Below, piece after piece: positions 51,556 through 60,199 of a stretch of 64,000 nt of DNA; position 1 is the stretch's first letter; each line of letters opens with the position of its first letter. The position numbers and the translations under genes are program-made. Below the pieces are notes generated by a model, which had not been told where the DNA came from, did not search any database, and worked only from the letters and a program-made list of their open reading frames with translations. Origin of the DNA: Variovorax sp. UMC13 (lineage in GTDB: Bacteria > Pseudomonadota > Gammaproteobacteria > Burkholderiales > Burkholderiaceae_C); contig NZ_LZZW01000036.1 of the NCBI RefSeq assembly GCF_014170375.1, forward strand, positions 62,001-126,000, given 5' to 3'.

Positions 51556-52113
51556 TCAGTCTTCTTTGTCTGTGGTCTTCAGGAGGTCGTTCAGCAGCGC
51601 GCGGCCCTGGGGCCAGTCGCCCAGGCCGGATTCGCCGTTGAGGTGGCCGGCGGCGCCGGCATCGACGAAACGCGCGCCCCAGTCGGCCGCCATCTGGCGC
51701 GAGCGCGCGGCGTCGCAATAGGGATCGTCATTCGCCGCGATCAGCAGCGAAGGAAAAGGCAATCGCTGGCGCACGATGGGCGCCCAGCCGGGAATCATCT
51801 GGCGCAGGTCATCGCGTTCCAGGTCGCCGGGCGCCACGAGCAGGGCCGCGCGCACCTTGGCGGTGCTGCGCGAGTGCGCGGCCCAGGCCGCGACCAGGAT
51901 GCAGCCCAGGCTGTGCGCCACCAGGGCCACCGGGCCGGGCGCGGCCAGCACTTCTTCCTCCAGCCGGGCCAGCCAGTCGCCGCGGCGGGGGTGCATCCAT
52001 TCGTGCTGCACGACCCGGTGGTCGCCATGCACGGCCTCCCAACGGCTCTGCCAATGTGGCGCATCGCTGTCCTGCCAGCCGGGCAGCAGAAGGATCGTGG
52101 TGGTGGCACTCAT
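51556..52113 (-). CDS. RBBP9/YdeN-family alpha/beta hydrolase between parA and parB
   Basis: A 185-residue serine hydrolase: LLLPGWQDSDAPHWQSRWE is the RBBP9/YdeN start, the nucleophile is Ser in VAHSLGCI, an aspartate lies in ANDDPYCD, and a histidine in AAGHLNGESG. The fold is complete and the enzyme probably active; substrates of the family are unclear (peptides or esters). It is embedded in the par operon with three- and five-base gaps, so it is transcribed with parA and parB. A link to segregation is unknown. Confidence 0.9.
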   Translation of the reverse strand: MSATTTILLLPGWQDSDAPHWQSRWEAVHGDHRVVQHEWMHPRRGDWLARLEEEVLAAPGPVALVAHSLGCILVAAWAAHSRSTAKVRAALLVAPGDLERDDLRQMIPGWAPIVRQRLPFPSLLIAANDDPYCDAARSRQMAADWGARFVDAGAAGHLNGESGLGDWPQGRALLNDLLKTTDKED

Positions 52114-52116
52114 GAC

Positions 52117-52989
52117 CTATTCCTCGGCCGCATCGGCGGCTGCGGCAGCGGCGGCGGTGCCGGCGTTCTGGGGCTCGACCGGCAGCTCGACCGGCGGGGG
52201 CGCGGGCTGGGCCAGCGCGCTGGCCGGCGGCATCTTCTCGACCAGCTCCTGCGCGAAGGCGATGAAGGCCTGGCTGCCGCGCGCCGACGGGTCGAACACC
52301 ACGCCCGGCAGGCCGTAGCTCGGCGCCTCGGCCAGCCGCACGTTGCGCGGGATCACGGTGTCGAACACCTTGTCGCCGAAATGGCCCTTGAGCTGCTCGC
52401 TCACCTGCTGCTGCAAGGTGATGCGCGGGTCGAACATCACGCGCAGCAGGCCGATGATCTGCAGGTTCTTGTTGAGGTTGGCGTGTACCTGCTTGATGGT
52501 GTTGACCAGGTCGGTCAGGCCCTCGAGCGCGAAGTACTCGCACTGCATGGGCACGATCACGCCATGGGCCGCGCACAGGCCGTTGAGCGTGAGCATGCTC
52601 AGGCTGGGCGGGCAGTCGATCAGGATGAAGTCGTACTCGGCGCCCACGGCCGCCAGCGCGGTGCGCAGGCGCTTCTCGCGGCGGTCCAGCGCGACCATCT
52701 CGACCTCGGCGCCGGCCAGCTCGCGGTTGGCGCCCAGCACGTCGTAGTTGCATCGCTCGGCCCGCACGCGGGCCTCGGCCACCGTGGCCGACTCCAGCAG
52801 CACGTCGTACACCGTCAGCTCGAGCTGGCGCTTGTCGATGCCCGAACCCATGGTGGCGTTGCCCTGGGGGTCGAGGTCGATCATCAGCACCCGCTGGCCC
52901 ACCTTGGCCAGGCCGGCGGCGAGGTTCACGGTGGTGGTGGTCTTGCCGACGCCACCCTTCTGGTTGGCAATGCAGAAAATCTTGGCCAT
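52117..52989 (-). CDS. parA: chromosome partitioning ATPase ParA
   Basis: A 290-residue ParA/Soj ATPase: deviant Walker A NQKGGVGKTTTTVNLAA, Walker A' DLDPQGNATMGSG, Walker B DFILIDCPPSL. The C-terminal ~30 residues are an Ala/Pro-rich tail absent from shorter ParA proteins. It binds DNA non-specifically as ATP dimer and moves ParB-parS complexes. It precedes the hydrolase and parB. Confidence 0.97.
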   Translation of the reverse strand: MAKIFCIANQKGGVGKTTTTVNLAAGLAKVGQRVLMIDLDPQGNATMGSGIDKRQLELTVYDVLLESATVAEARVRAERCNYDVLGANRELAGAEVEMVALDRREKRLRTALAAVGAEYDFILIDCPPSLSMLTLNGLCAAHGVIVPMQCEYFALEGLTDLVNTIKQVHANLNKNLQIIGLLRVMFDPRITLQQQVSEQLKGHFGDKVFDTVIPRNVRLAEAPSYGLPGVVFDPSARGSQAFIAFAQELVEKMPPASALAQPAPPPVELPVEPQNAGTAAAAAAADAAEE

Positions 52990-53002
52990 CGTCTCTTCTC
53001 TC

Positions 53003-53617
53003 TCAGCGCGACACGGCGAGCTTGATACCGAAGGCGATCAGGAAGACGCCCGCCAGCTTCTCCAGGGTCTGCGAAATGCGCGGATTGGCACGCAGCCGCT
53101 CCGCCAGGAAATGGGTCAGCAGCGTCGCCGCCAGGCCGTACAGGAAGGTCAGCACCGCGATGGTCAGGGCCATGAAGGCGAAGGTGCGGAAGCCCTGGTG
53201 GCGCGCCGGATCGACGAACAAGGGGAAGAAAGCCATGTAGAAGACGATCGCCTTGGGGTTCAGCAAGGTGATGAACATCGCCTGGCGGAAGAACTGCCGC
53301 GGGCGGATGTTGAGGATCGGGGCCGCGCCGGGCTTGGCCAGCAGCATGCGGGCGCCCAGCCAGGCCAGGTAGGCGGCGCCCAGCCACTGCACCGCGTGGA
53401 AGGCCGTGGGATAGGCCGCCAGCAGCGCGGCCACGCCGGCCACCGCCATCCACATCAGCACCTGGTCGCCGGCGATCACGCCCAGCGTGGCGGCCAGGCC
53501 GCCGCGGATGCCGCCCTTCCCTGTCGAGGTGATCAGGGCCAGGTTGCCGGGGCCTGGGATCGCGAGAAACAGGACGATGGCCGCAACGAATGCGCCGTAA
53601 TCAGCGATGCCGAACAT
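53003..53617 (-). CDS. LysE/RhtB-family amino acid exporter
   Basis: A 204-residue protein with six hydrophobic helices. The family start is FVAAIVLFLAIPGPGNLALI; QWLGAAYLAWLGARML and FFRQAMFITLLNPKAIVFYMAFFP also fit. LysE/RhtB proteins export amino acids or derivatives. The gene lies between parA (13-bp gap) and rsmG (79-bp gap) on the same strand. Confidence 0.93.
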   Translation of the reverse strand: MFGIADYGAFVAAIVLFLAIPGPGNLALITSTGKGGIRGGLAATLGVIAGDQVLMWMAVAGVAALLAAYPTAFHAVQWLGAAYLAWLGARMLLAKPGAAPILNIRPRQFFRQAMFITLLNPKAIVFYMAFFPLFVDPARHQGFRTFAFMALTIAVLTFLYGLAATLLTHFLAERLRANPRISQTLEKLAGVFLIAFGIKLAVSR

Positions 53618-53696
53618 GGGATGTGCCTGAGGCCGGAGGTGGGAGGGAGCTGCGAGTCTAAGCGAGCCATCCCTGCCACCGACACCCCTGCAGCGT

Positions 53697-54344
53697 TCAG
53701 GACGCTGCTTTTCGTGCCCAGACGATGCAGCGCTCGGCGTCCAGGCCCGGCACCGTCAGTTGTTCCACGTGAAACACATCGACGAAGGGCGGCAATTGCG
53801 CGAGTTCGTCCGAAGGCAGTTTGCCCTTCATCGCCAGCCAGATGCCCTGCGGGCCGAGCAGTTGCTGCGAGCCGTTGTAGAAGTCGGGCAGCGAGGCGAA
53901 GGCCCGGCAGCTGATCACGTCGTATGCACCGCGCTGCGCCTCCACGCGCGCATGCAGCCCGCGCAGGTTGGGCAGGCGCAGCTCGGCCGCCACCTGCTGG
54001 ACGAAGGCGGTCTTCTTGGCCACTGCGTCCAGGCAGGTCACGTCGATGTCCTCGCGCAGGATGGCGATCACCACGCCCGGGAGCCCTGCCCCGGCGCCGA
54101 CGTCCAGCAGCTTGGTACCGACGGCGCTGGCCGGCCGCTCGCGCTGCAGCGGCGCCAGCACCGAGAGGCTGTCGAGCAGGTGGTGGCTCAGCACCGCATC
54201 GGGCTCACGCAAGGCCGTGAGGTTGTAGACCTTGTTCCACTTGAGGATCAGCGCACCGTAGGCCAGCAGCCGCTCGGCTTGCAGATCGCTCAGGTCGAGG
54301 CCGAGGGCCTTGGCGCCCTCTTGCAACTGAATCGACTGGCTCAT
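53697..54344 (-). CDS. rsmG: 16S rRNA (guanine-527 N7) methyltransferase RsmG
   Basis: A 215-residue methyltransferase. SAM-binding motif KLLDVGAGAGLPGVVIAI, the start QLLAYGALILKWNKVYNLTA-like segment (LLAYGALILKWNKVYNLT) and VISCRAFASLPDF mark RsmG (GidB). It modifies G527 in 16S rRNA. The start overlaps the mnmG stop (ATGA-type, four bases), the classical gidA-gidB pair. A near-perfect parS lies within the gene. Confidence 0.97.
   Translation of the reverse strand: MSQSIQLQEGAKALGLDLSDLQAERLLAYGALILKWNKVYNLTALREPDAVLSHHLLDSLSVLAPLQRERPASAVGTKLLDVGAGAGLPGVVIAILREDIDVTCLDAVAKKTAFVQQVAAELRLPNLRGLHARVEAQRGAYDVISCRAFASLPDFYNGSQQLLGPQGIWLAMKGKLPSDELAQLPPFVDVFHVEQLTVPGLDAERCIVWARKAAS
53761..53776. 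promoter_or_regulatory. parS-like centromere site (one mismatch) inside rsmG
   Basis: TGTTCCACGTGAAACA differs from the 16-bp parS consensus TGTTTCACGTGAAACA at one base. It is about 1.1 kb from the perfect site in mnmG and is probably bound by the ParB encoded next door. Confidence 0.85.
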
Positions 54345-56299
54345 TGTTCGGTCACCGGCGCGGTGGTGTCGGCCACGGCATCGCGGGCGAACGCACGATG
54401 TCCGCCCTTGCGCAGGTGCACCATCAGCAAGGAGATGGCGGCCGGCGTCACGCCGGAAATGCGCGAGGCCAGGCCCAGGGTCTCGGGCCGCTGGCGTTCC
54501 AGCTTCTGCCGCACCTCGAAGCTCAGTGCGCTCACCTGGCTGTAGTCAAAGTCTGCCGGCAGGCGCAGGTTCTCGTAGTGGGCGGCGCGCTCCACCTCGT
54601 CATGCTGGCGGTCGATGTAGCCCGAGTACTTGGCCGAGATCTCGACCTGCTCCACCTCGACCGGTGCCAGCGGCTCGGCCGGCGCGTACTTGCCGCCGTC
54701 CAGCGACATCAACGCCGCGTAGTCGACGTCGGGGCGACGCAGCAGGTCGCCCAGGTTGTATTCGTGCTCGATGGCCTTGCCCAGCACCCGCTGCGACTCG
54801 CTGGCCGGCAGGTTGCGGGGGTTGACCCAGACCGATTTCAGCCGCTGTGTTTCACGTGAAACAGCGTCTCGTTTGCGCGAGAACGCATCCCAGCGCGCGT
54901 CGTCCACCAGGCCCAGCTTGCGGCCGGTGTCGGTCAGGCGCATGTCGGCGTTGTCTTCGCGCAGCTGCAGCCGGAACTCGGCGCGGCTGGTGAACATGCG
55001 GTAGGGCTCGGTCACGCCCTTGGTGATCAGGTCGTCGACCAGCACGCCCAGGTAGGCCTCGTCGCGGCGCGGCAGCCAGGCGCCCTCGCCCCGGCACTGC
55101 AGCGCGGCGTTGATGCCGGCAAACATGCCCTGGGCCGCGGCTTCTTCGTAGCCGGTGGTGCCGTTGATCTGGCCGGCGAAGAACAGGCCCTGGATCGCGC
55201 GCGTCTCGAAGCTGCTCTTGAGCTCGCGCGGATCGAAGTAGTCATACTCGATCGCATAGCCCGGGCGCAGGATGTGCGCGTTCTCCAGGCCCACCATCGA
55301 GCGCACCAGTTGGTACTGGATGTCGAAAGGCAGGCTGGTCGAGATCCCGTTCGGGTAGTACTCGTTCGTCGTCAGGCCTTCGGGCTCGAGGAAGATCTGA
55401 TGACTTTCCTTGTCGGCGAAGCGGTTGATCTTGTCCTCCACGCTCGGGCAATAGCGCGGGCCCACGCCCTCGATCTTGCCGGTGAACATCGGGCTGCGGT
55501 CGAAGCCGGAGCGAATGATGTCGTGCGTGCGCGCGTTGGTGTTGGTGATCCAGCAGGCCATCTGCCGCGGATGCATGTCCGCGCGGCCCATGGTGCTGAA
55601 CACCGGCATGGTGGTGGTCTCGCCGCCCGGCATGCCGTCGCCCGGCTGCTCGACGCACTTCGAGAAGTCGATGCTGCGGCCATCGAGCCGCGGCGGCGTG
55701 CCGGTCTTGAGCCGGCCCTGGGGCAGCTTCAATTCCTTGAGCCGGGCCGACAGGCTGATGGCCGGCGGGTCCCCTGCCCGGCCGGCCTGGTAGTTGTCCA
55801 GGCCCACATGGATGCGGCCGTCGAGGAAGGTGCCGGCGGTCAGCACCACGGTGCGCGCACGGAAGCGGATGCCCACCTGCGTGACCGCGCCCACCACGCG
55901 ATCGCCCTCCACCATCAGGTCGTCCACCGCCTGCTGGAACAGGCTCAGGTTCGGCTGGTTCTCCAGCCGGTGGCGGATCGCCGCCTTGTAGAGCACGCGG
56001 TCGGCCTGGGCCCGCGTGGCGCGCACGGCCGGGCCCTTGCTCGAATTGAGGATGCGGAACTGGATGCCCGACTCGTCGGTGGCCAGCGCCATCGCGCCGC
56101 CCAGCGCGTCGACCTCGCGCACCAGATGGCCCTTGCCGATGCCGCCGATCGAGGGGTTGCAGCTCATCTGCCCCAGCGTCTCGATGTTGTGGGTCAGCAG
56201 CAGCGTCTTGGCGCCCATGCGGGCGGAGGCCAGTGCGGCTTCGGTACCGGCGTGACCGCCGCCGACGACGATGACGTCGAATTCTTCAGGATAGAGCAT
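54341..56299 (-). CDS. mnmG: tRNA uridine-34 5-carboxymethylaminomethyl modification enzyme MnmG
   Basis: A 652-residue FAD protein. VVGGGHAGTEAALASARMG binds FAD; CNPSIGGIGKGHLVREVDALGG and the C-terminal KYSGYIDRQ signature define MnmG (GidA). It works with MnmE to modify the wobble uridine of several tRNAs. A perfect parS lies within the coding sequence. A GTG or upstream ATG start was rejected since MLYPEEFDVIVVGGG is the usual beginning. Confidence 0.98.
   Translation of the reverse strand: MLYPEEFDVIVVGGGHAGTEAALASARMGAKTLLLTHNIETLGQMSCNPSIGGIGKGHLVREVDALGGAMALATDESGIQFRILNSSKGPAVRATRAQADRVLYKAAIRHRLENQPNLSLFQQAVDDLMVEGDRVVGAVTQVGIRFRARTVVLTAGTFLDGRIHVGLDNYQAGRAGDPPAISLSARLKELKLPQGRLKTGTPPRLDGRSIDFSKCVEQPGDGMPGGETTTMPVFSTMGRADMHPRQMACWITNTNARTHDIIRSGFDRSPMFTGKIEGVGPRYCPSVEDKINRFADKESHQIFLEPEGLTTNEYYPNGISTSLPFDIQYQLVRSMVGLENAHILRPGYAIEYDYFDPRELKSSFETRAIQGLFFAGQINGTTGYEEAAAQGMFAGINAALQCRGEGAWLPRRDEAYLGVLVDDLITKGVTEPYRMFTSRAEFRLQLREDNADMRLTDTGRKLGLVDDARWDAFSRKRDAVSRETQRLKSVWVNPRNLPASESQRVLGKAIEHEYNLGDLLRRPDVDYAALMSLDGGKYAPAEPLAPVEVEQVEISAKYSGYIDRQHDEVERAAHYENLRLPADFDYSQVSALSFEVRQKLERQRPETLGLASRISGVTPAAISLLMVHLRKGGHRAFARDAVADTTAPVTEQ
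54848..54863. promoter_or_regulatory. perfect parS centromere site inside mnmG
   Basis: TGTTTCACGTGAAACA is the exact 16-bp palindromic parS consensus known from Bacillus Spo0J and most bacterial chromosomes. It lies within mnmG, 3.3 kb from parB. Confidence 0.95.
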
Positions 56300-56446
56300 G
56301 AGATGGGGCGCACTCTCGCGTGCGCGGCGTGGGAGTCTGCAGGGAGGGACCCCGATTTTAAGCGGCGCCTGCCTTTCGCAGGGCCTGTGGGGGCTCCGCC
56401 CGGCCCCTCATGCGGCCCGGCAGGCCGCTCCGTCATGCGTTGAGTC

Positions 56447-56463
56447 GCTATCTATTTAATAGC
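56447..56463. repeat. AT-rich inverted repeat between small genes and mnmG
   Basis: GCTAT and ATAGC flank a 7-base TA-rich spacer, an unusual AT island in this GC-rich DNA. It lies between the end of the 66-residue ORF and the mnmG start; its role (promoter, terminator or repeat remnant) is unclear. Confidence 0.4.
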
Positions 56464-56476
56464 AATCGAGCCCGGT

Positions 56477-56677
56477 TCAGGCCGTCTGCGCCTCGGGCTG
56501 GCGCGCCGCCTCTCGCCGTGGGCGCGGCGGTGTGGGCGCATGCACCGACGTCAGCGCGTCGGCGGTGGCCCAATGGGCCTGCGTGACCTGGAGCACCCGC
56601 ACCACGCGGTGCGCGGGCGTCTGCAGCAACAGGCCCAGGCGGCGCTCCACCGGCCATCGCAACACCCGGTGGGTCAT
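56477..56677 (-). CDS. possible small basic protein coupled to the DUF1328 gene
   Basis: A 66-residue ORF whose ATG overlaps the stop of the DUF1328 gene by one base (TGATG), a translational-coupling arrangement. The protein (MTHRVLRWPVERRLGLLLQT start) has a basic first half and a Pro/Arg-rich end, with VVRVLQVTQAHWATADALT in the middle. I do not recognise it. It may be real because of the coupling; it may also be chance. Confidence 0.4.
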   Translation of the reverse strand: MTHRVLRWPVERRLGLLLQTPAHRVVRVLQVTQAHWATADALTSVHAPTPPRPRREAARQPEAQTA

Positions 56678-56862
56678 CAGTCGATCGCCTTTCGCACGGC
56701 GCCCACGCCCAGCGCGGCCAGCACGAGGAAGACCACGGCCAGCACCAGGAACAGCCCGAACAGCACCTTGGCAATGCCGGCCGCACCGGCCGCGACACCG
56801 CCGAAGCCCAGCGCACCGGCAACCAGGGACACGAGCGCAAAAATGATGGCGTACTTCAGCAT
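56677..56862 (-). CDS. DUF1328 (YtjA-family) small membrane protein
   Basis: A 61-residue protein with two hydrophobic helices: LKYAIIFALVSLVAGALGFG then AAGAAGIAKVLFGLFLVLAV, the DUF1328 pattern. YtjA-type proteins are stress-linked inner membrane peptides. AGGAG stands before the ATG. The next ORF overlaps its stop. Confidence 0.88.
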   Translation of the reverse strand: MLKYAIIFALVSLVAGALGFGGVAAGAAGIAKVLFGLFLVLAVVFLVLAALGVGAVRKAID

Positions 56863-57079
56863 GGAAAGCTCCTCGATGGCGGCACCGCGCCGCAATGGAG
56901 AAGAGCTTAGAAAGCGCCTGTGACACGGCGGATAGTCGGGCCGCGCAAGCCCCCGTAGGACAAAAACGCGAGGCCGAACCGCTACGATCGGCGGCTGACC
57001 GGTGCGCAGCAGCGCCGGCGCCCGACGCGTGTGCGCCGGACTGTTCTTCCGTCCCCTCACCCACCCTCTGGAGCATTGC

Positions 57080-57688
57080 ATGAAGTTGTACTACTCGCCC
57101 GGCGCCTGTTCGCTGTCGCCCCACATCGCCCTGCACGAGGCCGGCCTCGCCTTCGAGCCGGTGCTGGCCAGCACCAAGAGCCACAAGCTGCAGGATGGCA
57201 CCGACTACTACGGCATCAACCCGCTGGGCTACGTACCCATGCTGGAGCTCGACGACGGCACGCGCCTGCGCGAAGGCCCGGCCATCGTGCAGTACATCGC
57301 CGACATGGTGCCGCTGAAGAACCTCGCGCCCGCCAACGGCACGCTGCCGCGCTACCGCCTGCAGGAATGGCTGACCTTCATCGGCACCGAAATCCACAAG
57401 GGCTTCAGCCCGCTGTTCAACCCCGCCATGCCCGACGAGGCCAAGACCATCGCCAAGGACCGTCTCGCAACGCGCTTCACCTGGCTCGACAAGGAACTCG
57501 AGAGCAAGCAGTACCTGATGGGCGAACACTTCACCGTGGCCGACGGCTACCTCTTCACGGTGGTCGGCTGGGCCAAGCCCCTCTCCATCGACCTGACGTC
57601 GTACCCGCACCTGCAGGCCTGGCATGCGCGCGTGGGCGCACGCCCCGCGGTGCAGGCGGCGCTCAAGGCCGAAGGCCTGCTGAAGTAA
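57080..57688 (+). CDS. beta-class glutathione S-transferase
   Basis: A 202-residue GST. MKLYYSPGACSLSPHIALHE has Cys10, the active residue of bacterial beta-class GSTs, and NPLGYVPMLELDDGTRLREG is the glutathione-binding cis-Pro region. It detoxifies electrophiles or reduces disulfides. GGAG stands eight bases before the ATG. It stands alone, 132 bp before the old yellow enzyme gene. Confidence 0.94.
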   Translation: MKLYYSPGACSLSPHIALHEAGLAFEPVLASTKSHKLQDGTDYYGINPLGYVPMLELDDGTRLREGPAIVQYIADMVPLKNLAPANGTLPRYRLQEWLTFIGTEIHKGFSPLFNPAMPDEAKTIAKDRLATRFTWLDKELESKQYLMGEHFTVADGYLFTVVGWAKPLSIDLTSYPHLQAWHARVGARPAVQAALKAEGLLK

Positions 57689-57820
57689 GCCCGCTGGCCG
57701 GGCCGTTCGCGCCGGCGTGGCGCGGCGGCCCGCCTAGCAGCAAAACGACAACCTCACCGCAGCAGGGATGCACCCGCGGGTTTACGCTGAGCATCCCATT
57801 CATCCCCGACCAGACGCACC

Positions 57821-58924
57821 GTGCCCACTCTCTTCGACCCCGTCCAGGCAGGCGACCTGCATCTCGCCAACCGCATCGTCATGGCGCCGCTGACGCGCAA
57901 CCGGTCGCCCGGCGCCGTGCCGTTGCCCATCACCGCCACCTACTACGAACAGCGCGCCAGCGCCGGCCTGCTGATCACCGAAGCCACGGCCATCAGCCAC
58001 CAGGGCCAGGGCTACGCCGACGTGCCGGGCCTCTACGGCACCGAGCAGCTCGACGGCTGGAAGCGCGTGACCGACGCGGTGCATGCCAAGGGCGGCAAGA
58101 TCGTGGTCCAGCTGTGGCACGTGGGCCGCATCTCGCACACCGAGCTGCAGCCCGACGGCGGCCAGCCCGTCGCGCCCTCGGCCATCACGGCCAAGAGCAA
58201 GACCGTGCTGATCAAGGACGGCGTGGCCAGCTTCGTCGAGACCTCCGAGCCGCGCGCGCTCAAGGCCGAGGAACTGCCGGGCATCGTCCACAGCTACGCC
58301 GCCGCCGCACGCAATGCGGTCGAGACCGCGGGCTTCGACGGCGTCGAGGTGCATGGCGCCAACGGCTACCTGCTCGACCAGTTCCTCAAGCGCAACAGCA
58401 ACCAGCGCACCGACGACTACGGCGGCAGCATCGAGAACCGCGCCCGCCTGCTGCTGGAAGCCACGCGTGCCATCGCCGACGCCATCGGCGGCGGCAAGAC
58501 CGGCATCCGCCTGTCGCCCGTCACGCCCGCCAACGACGTGCACGACGAGGACCCGCAGCCGCTGTTCGAGTACGTGGTCAAGCAGCTCGCCAGCCTGAAC
58601 CTGGCCTACATCCACGTCATTGAAGGCGCCACCGGCGGCCCGCGCGAAATCGCCGACCGCCCCTTCGACTACGAAGCCCTCAAGGCCGCCTACCGCCAGG
58701 CCGGCGGCAAGGGCGCCTGGATGGTCAACAACAACTACGACAAGCCCCTGGCCGAGACGGCCGTCAAGGAAGGCGACGACCTGGTGGCCTTCGGCCGCCC
58801 CTACATCGCCAACCCCGACCTGGTGCGCCGCCTGCGCGAGGACGCGCCGCTGAACCCGCTCGACAAGGCCACGCTCTACGGCGGCGGCGAGAAGGGCTAC
58901 ACCGACTATCCCGCGCTCGCCTGA
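57821..58924 (+). CDS. old yellow enzyme-family ene-reductase (NemA-like)
   Basis: A 367-residue FMN oxidoreductase that begins with GTG. Motifs: NRIVMAPLTRNRSPG, QLWHVGRISH, HGANGYLLDQFLKRNSN (His/Asn pair that hold the substrate) and DDYGGSIENR, then FGRPYIANPDLV near the end. This is the NemA/XenB class of ene-reductases, which reduce N-ethylmaleimide, nitro-esters and alpha,beta-unsaturated carbonyls with NAD(P)H. Confidence 0.94.
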   Translation: MPTLFDPVQAGDLHLANRIVMAPLTRNRSPGAVPLPITATYYEQRASAGLLITEATAISHQGQGYADVPGLYGTEQLDGWKRVTDAVHAKGGKIVVQLWHVGRISHTELQPDGGQPVAPSAITAKSKTVLIKDGVASFVETSEPRALKAEELPGIVHSYAAAARNAVETAGFDGVEVHGANGYLLDQFLKRNSNQRTDDYGGSIENRARLLLEATRAIADAIGGGKTGIRLSPVTPANDVHDEDPQPLFEYVVKQLASLNLAYIHVIEGATGGPREIADRPFDYEALKAAYRQAGGKGAWMVNNNYDKPLAETAVKEGDDLVAFGRPYIANPDLVRRLREDAPLNPLDKATLYGGGEKGYTDYPALA

Positions 58925-58964
58925 GCACGCTGCGGCCCGCACAGGGGGAACAACCATCGAAGCC

Positions 58965-59429
58965 ATGACCCACGCCGCCCCCTGGACCCTGCGGCGCGCC
59001 ACGGCCGCCGACGCGGCCGCCGTGACCGCCTGCGTGTGCGATGCCTTCCAGGTGTATGTCACGCGCCTGGGCATCGTGCCCCGGCCGATGCAGCGCGACT
59101 ACCGCGAAGCGATCGCCAGCGTGCAGGTCTGGGTCGCCACGCTGGAGCAGCAGACCGTCGCGGCCCTGCTGCTGGACCTGACCGACGAGGGCTTCCTGGT
59201 CGACGTGATCGCGGTGTCGCCGGCCCACCAGGGCACGGGCGTCGGCCGGGCCCTGCTCGCGCTCGCCGAACGCGAAGCGCTACGGCAGGGCCATGCATCG
59301 ATCTATCTCTACACCAACGAGAAGATGAGCGAGAACCTGGCGCTCTACCAGCGCATCGGCTACGTCGAATACAAGCGCGAGGCGCTCGACGGCCGCACGC
59401 GCGTGTTCCTGCGCAAGCCCTTGCACTAG
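58965..59429 (+). CDS. GNAT-family N-acetyltransferase
   Basis: A 154-residue GNAT. The acetyl-CoA motif is VSPAHQGTGVGRALLALAE, preceded by VDVIA and followed by SENLALYQRIGYVEYKRE. Substrate unknown. It is 40 bp after the ene-reductase gene and 8 bp before the VOC-DUF4440 gene, so they may form an operon. Confidence 0.9.
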   Translation: MTHAAPWTLRRATAADAAAVTACVCDAFQVYVTRLGIVPRPMQRDYREAIASVQVWVATLEQQTVAALLLDLTDEGFLVDVIAVSPAHQGTGVGRALLALAEREALRQGHASIYLYTNEKMSENLALYQRIGYVEYKREALDGRTRVFLRKPLH

Positions 59430-59437
59430 GCAACGCG

Positions 59438-60187
59438 ATGCCGCTCGAGCGCATCCACCATGTGGCCATCATCTGCGGCGACTACGCGGTATCGAAGCGC
59501 TTCTACACCGAAGTGCTCGGCCTGCGCGTGATCGCGGAGAACCACCGCGCCGCGCGCGATTCGTACAAGCTCGACCTGGCCCTGCCCGACGGCTCGCAGC
59601 TCGAGCTCTTCTCCTTTGCCGGCGCCCCCGCGCGGCCCACGCGGCCCGAAGCGCAGGGCCTGCGCCACCTGTGCTTTGAAGTGCCCGACGTGCAGGCCAT
59701 GGCCGACCAACTCACGGCCCAGGGCGTTGCCGTCGAGCCCCTGCGCGTCGACGAATTCACCGGCCGCCGCTTCGCCTTCTTCGCCGATCCCGACGGCCTT
59801 CCGCTGGAGCTCTACGAAGCCGCGCCAGCGGAGGACCTCGACGCCCTGCTGCTGAAACTCGAGGGCGCCTTGCACCTGCGCGAAGTGCGCGCCAGCGCCA
59901 CACGGCTGGCGGAGCTGCTGGACGAGGACTTCCATGAGCTTGGCGTGTCCGGCACCACATGGATACGCGTCGCCGTTATCGACGCATTGCGCGAAGAAAG
60001 CTTCTCTAGCCGAAAGATGACTGATTTTCGCGTCAAAAGAATGGCGAACGATGTGGCGCTGGTGAGCTACCGCGTGCATCGCGAGGCTAGCGCCGAACGG
60101 CCCGCTGCGGACTCGCTGCGAAGCTCGCTGTGGCGCTGCCGACAGGGGCGGTGGCGCATGGCCTTCCACCAGGGCACGCCGCTGTAG
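59438..60187 (+). CDS. VOC-domain/DUF4440 fusion protein
   Basis: A 249-residue two-domain protein. Residues ~1-128 form a vicinal-oxygen-chelate domain like the YaeR/GloA2 group (RIHHVAIICGDYAVSKRFY, FFADPDGLPLELYEA with metal His and Glu). Residues ~135-249 form a DUF4440/SnoaL-like (NTF2-fold) domain (RLAELLDEDFHELGVSG, FRVKRMANDVALVSYRVHR, WRMAFHQGTPL). The two are usually separate small proteins. The DNA around 59940-60060 is somewhat less GC-rich than its neighbours, as if the second domain were acquired. Function unclear; lyase or binding activity toward a small electrophile is possible. Confidence 0.85.
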   Translation: MPLERIHHVAIICGDYAVSKRFYTEVLGLRVIAENHRAARDSYKLDLALPDGSQLELFSFAGAPARPTRPEAQGLRHLCFEVPDVQAMADQLTAQGVAVEPLRVDEFTGRRFAFFADPDGLPLELYEAAPAEDLDALLLKLEGALHLREVRASATRLAELLDEDFHELGVSGTTWIRVAVIDALREESFSSRKMTDFRVKRMANDVALVSYRVHREASAERPAADSLRSSLWRCRQGRWRMAFHQGTPL

Positions 60188-60199
60188 GTTCCCGTCCTG

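Noticed and set aside
50594..56299. An origin of replication within the par-mnmG block
   Set aside because: parS sites are present, but no dnaA gene and no cluster of DnaA boxes or AT-rich unwinding region was seen.
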